64,000 bases of DNA from Ruminococcus sp. (GTDB lineage Bacteria; Bacillota; Clostridia; Oscillospirales; Ruminococcaceae), in NCBI RefSeq assembly GCF_016287535.1, contig NZ_JAEFAJ010000007.1:1-64000 (forward strand). Reading direction: 5' to 3'. Made by a program: the position numbers and the translations under genes. The notes beneath the pieces are model-generated. The model ran no database searches, had not been told where the DNA came from, and saw only the letters and a list, made by a program, of their open reading frames with translations. Below, piece after piece: positions 57,727 through 64,000 of the stretch (positions are counted from its first letter, which is position 1; each line of letters begins with the position of its first letter).

Positions 57727-59463
57727 ATGCCTCAGAACGACGAATTTCTCTATAATCTCCGCAATGCCAATCCCATAGAGACAGTAATGGGCGGCTATGT
57801 TAACCTTATAAGGCGAGGGCGGAATTATGTATGCTCCTGCCCCTTCCACTCGGAAAAGACCCCGTCATGCACTATATTCACCGATACGCAGAGCTTTTAC
57901 TGCTTCGGCTGCGGCGCAGGCGGCGATGTCATAACCTTTGTAATGAAAGCGGAGAACCTTGATTTCCAGGAAGCCGTAAAGCTCCTCGCTCAGCGTTCAG
58001 GTATGGAAGTACCGGAATACGGCAATAAGGACAGCGGCTTCGCAAAGCGAAAGACCCGTATCTACGAAATGAACCGCATTGCCGCGAACCATTTCTATAC
58101 CAATCTTTTCAAGGGTCCGGACAAAACGGGACTGCAGTACTTTGCAGACCGAAAACTAACTCCGCAGACCATAAAAAAATATGGTCTCGGCTACGCTCCC
58201 GACTCGTGGAACGATCTCACCGATCTTCTGAAGTCCAAGGGCTATTCCGACGACGAGATCACCGATGCATGGCTGGGCGGTCAGAAAAACGGACGTACCT
58301 TCGATATGTTCAGGAAGAGAGTAATGTTTCCTATAATAGACCTCCGGGGCAATATAATCGGCTTCGGCGGACGAGTCCTCGACAACTCGCAGCCTAAATA
58401 CCTGAATACAGGAAAAACCCCCGTATTCGACAAGGGCTCCAATCTCTTCTCCATGAACTTCGCAAAGAATTCCAACGCCAAAAGGCTGATACTCTGCGAG
58501 GGATATATGGACGTCATAGCCGTTAATCAGGCAGGCTTCGAGAACGTGGTCGCCACCCTCGGAACCGCCATAACTCCCGATCAGGCAAGGCTCATCAGCC
58601 ACTATGCCGAGGAAGTTGTAGTTGCCTATGACAGCGACGGCGCAGGACAGAAGGCTACTCAGAAAGCTATCAATCACTTTGCGGACGTCGGGCTCCGCAC
58701 TAAGATACTACACATGGAAGGCGCAAAGGATCCGGACGAGTATATCAAAAAGTTCGGACGTGACCGCTTCCGTATGCTCATAGACGATTCCAACGACGCC
58801 AACGACTTCATGCTGGACAGGTGTGAAGAGGGTCTCGACCTTTCCACAGAGATAGGCAGAGTAGAGCTCCTGAAGCGTACCTCAAAGGTACTTGCAGGTA
58901 TAGAATCACCGCTGGAACGTGAGGTATATATATCGCGCACCTCAAAAAAATGCGATATACCTGTGCAGGTCCTGAAAACACATATAGATTCCATGCTCGA
59001 AAAGAACAGCCGCAGCGCCAGAAAAAACGAATGGCGCACCATAAAGGCAAAAACATCTTACATACGTGATGATATAAACCCCGACGCAGTCTCCAATAAA
59101 AAAGAAGCCCGCGCCGAGGAGACCATAATAAGCTATCTGCTGAAACGTCCGCAGGAATACGAGGATATTGAAAAGCTCGTTCCGCCTGAGTGCTTTGTGA
59201 CCGCTTTCAACAAAAAGGTCTACAAGGCTCTGCTGAACGCAATGAAAATTTCGGACAAGTTCTCGATATCACTGCTGTCAGATGAATTTTCTCCTGAGGA
59301 AACGGGAAGAATAAGCGGAATAGCCGCAAAAAAACGCGAAGTCGCAGTTACAATGGACGTAGTTGCCGACTGCGCTGAGGTACTCAGGAACAGTACGCCT
59401 AAAACTGACGGAGAGCTGAGCAACGATGAGCTGCTGGAGCTCTTCCGTTCCAAAAACAAGTAG
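57727..59463 (+). CDS. dnaG: DNA primase
   Basis: 578 residues. The zinc-finger domain ([15 protein letters not shown], then [15 protein letters not shown]), the catalytic core ([16 protein letters not shown]-like segment, FGGRVLD) and the TOPRIM motifs ([29 protein letters not shown]) are all present, with a helicase-interaction domain at the C-terminus. It makes the RNA primers of replication. The neighbours dgt and rpoD give the macromolecular-synthesis operon arrangement of Clostridia. Confidence 0.96.
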   Translation: MPQNDEFLYNLRNANPIETVMGGYVNLIRRGRNYVCSCPFHSEKTPSCTIFTDTQSFYCFGCGAGGDVITFVMKAENLDFQEAVKLLAQRSGMEVPEYGNKDSGFAKRKTRIYEMNRIAANHFYTNLFKGPDKTGLQYFADRKLTPQTIKKYGLGYAPDSWNDLTDLLKSKGYSDDEITDAWLGGQKNGRTFDMFRKRVMFPIIDLRGNIIGFGGRVLDNSQPKYLNTGKTPVFDKGSNLFSMNFAKNSNAKRLILCEGYMDVIAVNQAGFENVVATLGTAITPDQARLISHYAEEVVVAYDSDGAGQKATQKAINHFADVGLRTKILHMEGAKDPDEYIKKFGRDRFRMLIDDSNDANDFMLDRCEEGLDLSTEIGRVELLKRTSKVLAGIESPLEREVYISRTSKKCDIPVQVLKTHIDSMLEKNSRSARKNEWRTIKAKTSYIRDDINPDAVSNKKEARAEETIISYLLKRPQEYEDIEKLVPPECFVTAFNKKVYKALLNAMKISDKFSISLLSDEFSPEETGRISGIAAKKREVAVTMDVVADCAEVLRNSTPKTDGELSNDELLELFRSKNK

Positions 59464-59476
59464 GAGGATAAATACA

Positions 59477-60556
59477 ATGGAAAAGAAAAACACCATAGAA
59501 GCTCTTATGGAACAGGGTAAAGCCAACGGCAGGCTCACTACCAAGGAGATAACCGACGCTCTTGAGGAGCTTGATTTCAGCGTCGATCAGATCGACACCT
59601 TCTATGAAAACTGCGAGAATCTCAATATCGAGATCATTGAGGATATGAACCTCGACGCCGACCTGAAAATCGGTCTTGACTCAAATATGACAGACGACCT
59701 TGAAATGGCTCTCTCAACAGAGGGTATAGCTATTGACGACCCTGTAAAGATCTACTTAAAGGAAATAGGAAGAGTTCCCCTCCTTACAACAGAGGAAGAG
59801 ATAGAGCTCGCGCAGAGAATGGCAAAGGGCGATCCCTATGCTAAAAAGCGTCTTTCGGAAGCCAATCTCCGTCTTGTTGTATCTATTGCAAAAAAGTACG
59901 TAGGAAGAGGTATGCAGTTCCTCGATCTCATACAGGAGGGCAACCTCGGTCTTATCAAGGCTGTTGAAAAGTTCGACTACACAAAGGGCTTCAAGTTCTC
60001 CACATACGCTACATGGTGGATAAGGCAGGCTATAACCCGTGCTATCGCCGATCAGGCAAGAACTATACGTATCCCCGTACACATGGTCGAGACCATAACC
60101 AAGGTAAAGAAGGTGTCAAGTCAGCTCCTCCATGAGAACGGTCACGATCCCAGCCCGGAGGAGATCGCTGAAAAGCTCAATATGCCGGTTGACAAGGTAC
60201 GCGAGATCATGCGCGTAGCCCAGGATCCCGTATCTCTCGAAACACCTATCGGTGAAGAGGAGGACAGTCACCTCGGCGACTTTATCCCCGACGATGACGC
60301 TCCGGCTCCTGCTGAAGCAGCTTCACATACTCTCCTGAAAGAGCAGCTCAATGAAGTCCTGTCAACTCTGACAGACCGTGAAGCAAAGGTCCTGAAGCTG
60401 CGTTTTGGTCTTGAGGACGGCAAATCACGTACACTTGAGGAGGTAGGTCAGCGCTTTGACGTAACACGTGAGCGTATCCGCCAGATCGAAGCAAAGGCAC
60501 TGAGAAAGCTCCGTCACCCCAGCAGAAGCAAAAAGGTCAAGGACTTCCTTGACTGA
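59477..60556 (+). CDS. rpoD: RNA polymerase primary sigma factor
   Basis: Sigma-70 (SigA) of 359 residues. Region 1.1 is short and acidic, region 1.2 is [17 protein letters not shown], region 2 has [38 protein letters not shown] and [17 protein letters not shown], region 3 has [12 protein letters not shown], and region 4 has [12 protein letters not shown] and [20 protein letters not shown]. It recognises the TTGACA/TATAAT promoters seen throughout the window. ATG 59477 follows TAGGAGG 10 nt upstream; longer frames overlap dnaG. Confidence 0.97.
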   Translation: MEKKNTIEALMEQGKANGRLTTKEITDALEELDFSVDQIDTFYENCENLNIEIIEDMNLDADLKIGLDSNMTDDLEMALSTEGIAIDDPVKIYLKEIGRVPLLTTEEEIELAQRMAKGDPYAKKRLSEANLRLVVSIAKKYVGRGMQFLDLIQEGNLGLIKAVEKFDYTKGFKFSTYATWWIRQAITRAIADQARTIRIPVHMVETITKVKKVSSQLLHENGHDPSPEEIAEKLNMPVDKVREIMRVAQDPVSLETPIGEEEDSHLGDFIPDDDAPAPAEAASHTLLKEQLNEVLSTLTDREAKVLKLRFGLEDGKSRTLEEVGQRFDVTRERIRQIEAKALRKLRHPSRSKKVKDFLD

Positions 60557-60575
60557 TGCCCGGACAATATTTCCG

Positions 60576-60602
60576 AAGCCGCCGAAAATGGCGGCTTTTT
60601 TA
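60576..60602 (+). terminator. rpoD terminator
   Basis: AAGCCGCC pairs with GGCGGCTT around GAAAAT, followed by TTTTTATT. Confidence 0.88.
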
Positions 60603-60631
60603 TTGACATTCACGCCCCGATGTAGTATAAT
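60603..60631 (+). promoter_or_regulatory. Perfect-consensus promoter of the EAL-beta-helix gene
   Basis: TTGACA at 60603-60608, a 17-bp spacer and TATAAT at 60626-60631. It begins immediately at the rpoD terminator and yields a leader of about 100 nt. Confidence 0.88.
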
Positions 60632-60654
60632 AAAATTGTATAAATGTACGTTAT

Positions 60655-60741
60655 CACGGTCTCCTGCTGACCGTTAAACGCAGGTGCCGAAAGGGCTGTT
60701 CTTCTCTGTTCTGAACAGCTCACGCGGTATAAGGGGACATT
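60655..60741 (+). promoter_or_regulatory. Pseudoknot-capable structured leader of the EAL-beta-helix gene
   Basis: Hairpin 1 pairs ACGGTC (60656-60661) with GACCGT (60669-60674). Its loop CCTGC (60663-60667) is complementary to GCAGG (60680-60684), giving an H-type pseudoknot. A 9-bp hairpin follows (GGGCTGTTC 60693-60701 with GAACAGCTC 60713-60721), then the ribosome-binding site AAGGGGAC. It does not match the c-di-GMP-I consensus (no GGCAAACC or GGGACGCAAAGCC). It is a candidate cis-regulatory RNA. Confidence 0.5.
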
Positions 60742-63480
60742 ATGAGTATATTTGATTTCAGCACAAATCCTCCCGCGCTTAGTCATGACTGGCAGGTCTT
60801 TCAGCAGTTTGTCGGCAATATCGGAGCTTTTACCTATTTAGCCAAGGAAAAAGCCGCTTACCTTGATTCGGTCGCCTGTCATATCCTCGGCTGTCCGAGT
60901 GAAAAGATCAATGAATTCGAGTTCTTTGACCTACTCGAAAAGATCTCAAAGAACCCCGTAGAAGGACAGAAGCATATTTATAAATTTACAGACGGAAATA
61001 CCTCACGCTATGTGAAAATGAATGTCTACGAGAGCAGCGACGAGTGGATCGGCTTTATACAGGACTTTACCCGTCAGATAACCGAATTCAACGACCGCAA
61101 TTCCTTCGTTGAATACGACCCTGTTACCCGTCTGCCCTCCTACCCTTCATTCTCACAGAAGATAAAAAAGATCCTCCCCGATGTTCAGCAGGCGTGTCTT
61201 GCCACTATATTCATCAACGGCATAGACAAGCTCGGTTCCTATCTCACAGTTGACAATACCAACAGCTGCATAACCTCTGTTGCGGAAGCGCTGAAGAGCT
61301 TTGAGAGCGATACCATAATCATAGGCTCGAAGTCCAACTATGAGATATGCGTATTCTTCTGCGACTGCGACAAGATGAGCATATACAACATACTCAACAG
61401 TATGGGTGAAGCAGTACAGAACTGCACCCTGACCGACGACTTCGGCGAGATAATTGACATCTCAGACAAGAGCCGCATAAGCCTTTCCATTGGCTGTGCG
61501 TCATATCCCGAAGAAGCTACCGACTTCAATATGCTTATGAATTTCTCGGAATTCGCGCTGTTTGAAGCAAGAACGGACAAGCGCTCTGTAATCAACTGGT
61601 ACTCAGAGGAGAACTATATCCGCGAAAAGGATTCCTACCGCAATGCTCAGACCTTCTCCCGCATTGTGCAGGACAATCTACTCACCTACTATCTCCAGCC
61701 CATAGTTGAGGCTCAGACAGGAGAGATAGTCGGCTATGAAGCTCTTATGAGAACTGTCGGCGATATCAAGATGGCTCCCACTCAGATACTGAAGATAGCT
61801 GCCGCTCAGAACGACCTTTACTCCATTGAGAAGCTCACGTTTTTCAATACTCTGAAGCTTCTCAGCGACAATCAGCAGATATTTGAAAAGCGCAAGCTCT
61901 TCATAAACTGCCTTCCAAGTCATCTTCTGAGCGACGAGGAATTCAATGAGCTTTACCTTACATACGGCGAACTCCTTGAAAAAACTGTCATTGAGATAGT
62001 TGAAGAGACCGCTGCTACAGATGAGTCCATTGAGCTTCTCAAAAAGCGCTGCGGTTTTGCTCATTGCAAGCTCGCTATCGACGACTACGGTTCAGGCTAT
62101 TCAAATTCCTCGAACCTGCTCCACTATTCGCCTGATTACATTAAGATAGACCGCTCCCTTATAAGCGATATCCACAATGACCTCAAAAAGCAGCAGCTCG
62201 TTACAGCTATCATAGAATTCTGCCATGAGAACCAACTGCAATCGCTGGCTGAGGGCGTTGAGACCGTTCAGGAGCTGAAAACTGTGATACGCCTCGGCGT
62301 TGATCTCATTCAGGGATATTATACTTCAAAGCCCAAGCCCCTCTTCCTCAACAGCATCTCTTCGGATATCAAGGACGAGATAATCAAGACCAATCTTGAG
62401 ATACGTCCGGAGGGCGTAAAGAAGATATATGCCGCACAGAACGATACTGAGCTGGATCTTCTCAAACTCGCGCTCGAAAAATATACGGATATACACATCT
62501 ATCAGAGCAAGCTCACCATCGTCGGCGACCCCGACAAGCAGGTGAAGATGAACATATCCATCATGGATAATCACAGCTGTGAGCTGACGCTGAAGAATGT
62601 CAATATGATAAGCGGCAACAGCAAGCCTACTATCACCGTGGGCGAGTATGCACGTCTTGTCCTCAATGTTGTCAAGAGCAATAAGCTCAGCTATTCCGGT
62701 ATCTATGTACCTATGGGCTCGCAGTTCGAGCTTGGCGGCAAGGGCAGTCTCACTATAGATTGCTATGCTTCTGAGGGTATCGGAATCGGTAATGACTACG
62801 ACCACGGCTACGGCGATATCACTATCGACTTCGGCGGAACCCTCGAAATAATTTCCAACAGCGTTGAAGCGCTTTGTATAGGCGGCGGTCATAACGATGA
62901 CGACTCCGATATCAAACTGATCTCAGGCAAGATAAAGATCTTCATGTATTCACATAACGGTCTTGCTGTCGGAAGCTTCAACGGTGACGCAAATATCGAC
63001 ATCGGTGAGAAGTGCTCCCTGGATATCACTATATCCGGTATCAAGGTAACAGGCATAGGAAGCTGCAAGGGCATATCCACTATCAGCTCCGACGCTGATA
63101 TCACTATGTCATGTACCGGCGCCCAGGCTGTGGGAATCGGCGTCCTTGAGGACGGCGAGGGCAGCATATACATCAGGCAGGGCAAGATAAGCATGAAGAT
63201 GCGCTCTGCAAAACACTCCTGCATAGGCGCTGTAAAGGGTAATATCAATACCAAGATACAGAATGCTTCCATCACTATCGACTCTGAGGGCGATGAGGTA
63301 ACAGGTATCGGTGACGCAGCCGGCACAGGAAATGTAACTATCGTCGATTCCGAGGTATCAATGGTCGTTAATGCAGGTAATCCCAAGGATATCGGTACAG
63401 CTACAGGCGATGTACAGATACAGAATTCCAATGTTACTTCGCTTGTGAACAATAAGCGTACTACCTACGCTAATAACTAA
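60742..63480 (+). CDS. Soluble EAL phosphodiesterase fused to a glycine-repeat beta-helix
   Basis: 912 residues with no signal peptide or membrane segment. Order: PAS-like region (about 10-120), a GGDEF-fold domain (about 130-285) without a GGDEF motif, an EAL domain (about 310-540) with intact GYEALMR, FINCLPSHLL, VIEIVEETA, AIDDYGSGYSN and SLAEGVETV, and a C-terminal ~350 residues of repeats. Each repeat is about 28-32 residues and contains a GIG- or IGGG-type turn (GIGIGNDYDHG, LCIGGGHNDDD, VTGIGSCKG, AVGIGVLEDGEG, VTGIGDAAGTG), as in secreted right-handed beta-helix carbohydrate-binding proteins. The EAL part should degrade c-di-GMP; the helix may sense a ligand or scaffold a complex. A beta-helix in this cytosolic context is unusual. 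Confidence 0.85.
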   Translation: MSIFDFSTNPPALSHDWQVFQQFVGNIGAFTYLAKEKAAYLDSVACHILGCPSEKINEFEFFDLLEKISKNPVEGQKHIYKFTDGNTSRYVKMNVYESSDEWIGFIQDFTRQITEFNDRNSFVEYDPVTRLPSYPSFSQKIKKILPDVQQACLATIFINGIDKLGSYLTVDNTNSCITSVAEALKSFESDTIIIGSKSNYEICVFFCDCDKMSIYNILNSMGEAVQNCTLTDDFGEIIDISDKSRISLSIGCASYPEEATDFNMLMNFSEFALFEARTDKRSVINWYSEENYIREKDSYRNAQTFSRIVQDNLLTYYLQPIVEAQTGEIVGYEALMRTVGDIKMAPTQILKIAAAQNDLYSIEKLTFFNTLKLLSDNQQIFEKRKLFINCLPSHLLSDEEFNELYLTYGELLEKTVIEIVEETAATDESIELLKKRCGFAHCKLAIDDYGSGYSNSSNLLHYSPDYIKIDRSLISDIHNDLKKQQLVTAIIEFCHENQLQSLAEGVETVQELKTVIRLGVDLIQGYYTSKPKPLFLNSISSDIKDEIIKTNLEIRPEGVKKIYAAQNDTELDLLKLALEKYTDIHIYQSKLTIVGDPDKQVKMNISIMDNHSCELTLKNVNMISGNSKPTITVGEYARLVLNVVKSNKLSYSGIYVPMGSQFELGGKGSLTIDCYASEGIGIGNDYDHGYGDITIDFGGTLEIISNSVEALCIGGGHNDDDSDIKLISGKIKIFMYSHNGLAVGSFNGDANIDIGEKCSLDITISGIKVTGIGSCKGISTISSDADITMSCTGAQAVGIGVLEDGEGSIYIRQGKISMKMRSAKHSCIGAVKGNINTKIQNASITIDSEGDEVTGIGDAAGTGNVTIVDSEVSMVVNAGNPKDIGTATGDVQIQNSNVTSLVNNKRTTYANN

Positions 63481-63488
63481 ATCAATCC

Positions 63489-63509
63489 TCCCCGCCTCAA
63501 AGGGCGGGG
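63489..63509 (+). terminator. GC-rich hairpin between the EAL gene and ychF
   Basis: CCCCGCC pairs with GGCGGGG around TCAAAG. No T tract follows, so it may pause, stabilise an mRNA end or weakly terminate. Confidence 0.45.
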
Positions 63510-63537
63510 AAACATATGAGAAAGGTAAGAAATAAAT

Positions 63538-64000
63538 ATGAAGCTTGGCATGGTTGGTCTGCCCAATGTGGGCAAAAGCACACTCTTTAACGCACTCACT
63601 AACGCAGGTGCTGAATCCGCAAACTACCCCTTCTGCACTATTGAGAAAAACGTGGGCATAGTTTCTGTTCCCGACGAAAGACTCGATAAGCTGGCAGAAA
63701 TGTACGAGCCGGATAAGTTCACTCCCGCTAACCTTGAATTCGTTGACATCGCCGGTCTTGTAAAGGGCGCTTCAAAAGGCGAGGGTCTCGGAAACAAGTT
63801 CCTTGCGGATATTCGTGAGGTTGACGCTATCGTTCACGTTGTAAGGTGCTTTGAGGACCCCAATATCATCCACGTTGACGGAAGCATAAATCCGCTCCGT
63901 GATATCGAAACTATCAATCTGGAGCTTATATTCTCGGATATAGAAATGGTGGAAAGACGTATCGACAGAGCTAAAAAGGCTGCCAAGGGAGATAAGAAAT
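63538..64000 (+). CDS. ychF: YchF (EngD) ATPase, 5' part
   Basis: A ribosome-associated Obg-family P-loop ATPase; the window ends after about 154 of the usual ~365 residues. G1 is [10 protein letters not shown]3 is [14 protein letters not shown], and [14 protein letters not shown] is characteristic of YchF, as is [18 protein letters not shown] 63538 follows AAAGGTAAG. Confidence 0.96.
   Translation, partial: MKLGMVGLPNVGKSTLFNALTNAGAESANYPFCTIEKNVGIVSVPDERLDKLAEMYEPDKFTPANLEFVDIAGLVKGASKGEGLGNKFLADIREVDAIVHVVRCFEDPNIIHVDGSINPLRDIETINLELIFSDIEMVERRIDRAKKAAKGDKK

Noticed and set aside
60655-60741. Leader of the EAL gene as a c-di-GMP-I riboswitch
   Set aside because: The conserved GGCAAACC and GGGACGCAAAGCC segments and the tetraloop-receptor layout are absent, although control of an EAL gene made it attractive.
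62326-63452. Two minus-strand frames of 188 and 187 codons opposite the EAL-beta-helix gene
   Set aside because: They are antisense to a well-supported coding region with intact motifs and have no translation signals.

Overview
The window is a 64 kb piece of a low-to-moderate GC Gram-positive chromosome. It is best explained as a cellulosome-forming Ruminococcus (R. flavefaciens / R. champanellensis-like, Oscillospiraceae). Three secreted proteins carry the characteristic dockerin with the signature DAVxIMQALANPNKY, and two of these are large multi-domain xylan/pectin esterases with Thr-rich linkers. Other support comes from AGGAGG ribosome-binding sites, a SAM-I (S-box) riboswitch, Clostridia-type gene neighbourhoods (gerW-DUF2953-scpB-scpA-site-2 protease) and several sporulation-family genes (spoIIP, gerW, a SpoIID-domain protein, a dacF-like carboxypeptidase). 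No rRNA, CRISPR array, transposase or prophage was seen; one tRNA (Arg, CCG) is present. The species assignment is inference.

Layout. 1-3.6 kb: minus-strand tex (interrupted by an in-frame stop at the window edge), an alpha/beta hydrolase that lacks its nucleophile serine, a YjbR/EVE-like protein and a DnaQ-type exonuclease. 3.7-8.2 kb: two convergent dockerin proteins, one with many EF-hand-type loops and one CE3-dockerin-CBM22-CE1 double esterase. 8.5-11.8 kb: tRNA-Arg, a permuted papain-like protein, spoIIP and a polysaccharide deacetylase. 11.8-20 kb: a long minus-strand run with metA, a pseudouridine synthase, a D,D-carboxypeptidase, gerW, DUF2953, scpB, scpA and two tandem site-2-protease genes, the second with a destroyed active site. 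20.1-28.3 kb: rpmB, a MATE exporter behind a structured leader, a chloramphenicol-acetyltransferase-like enzyme, a flavin-reductase-like protein, cysK, metG and gltX.

28.3-30.6 kb is an accessory pocket of very small membrane or secreted products. It holds a frameshifted small membrane protein under a perfect sigma-A promoter with a long structured leader, a small lipoprotein, and two Cys-rich exported peptides. These two peptides share a near-identical signal peptide and a 56-bp promoter-upstream block, but their mature parts are unrelated. 30.6-33.3 kb: a peptidoglycan-binding / SpoIID cluster. 33.4-38.5 kb: a membrane-fused spermidine-synthase-like protein, membrane proteins, a cyclophilin and a hydrolase. 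38.6-41.8 kb: a CE12-CBM13-dockerin-CBM35-CE12 double esterase. 42-43.7 kb: an XRE regulator and two tandem RadC genes, the first with a broken metal site. 44.2-48.2 kb: metK behind its SAM riboswitch and a two-component system. 48.4-63.5 kb: an EAL phosphodiesterase, phosphofructokinase, phosphoglucomutase, a GT-C-like membrane protein, rpmE, yigZ, dgt, dnaG-rpoD, and a remarkable soluble EAL protein fused to a glycine-repeat beta-helix behind a pseudoknot-capable leader. The window ends inside ychF.

Taken together the genes combine housekeeping (translation, chromosome segregation, replication and sigma factor, methionine/SAM supply), cell-wall remodelling, c-di-GMP degradation and cellulosomal hemicellulose/pectin deacetylation. 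The least explained parts are the 28.3-30.6 kb small-peptide pocket, the EAL-beta-helix fusion with its leader, the structured MATE leader, and the recurring arrangement of an active enzyme beside a dead tandem paralogue (site-2 protease, RadC).
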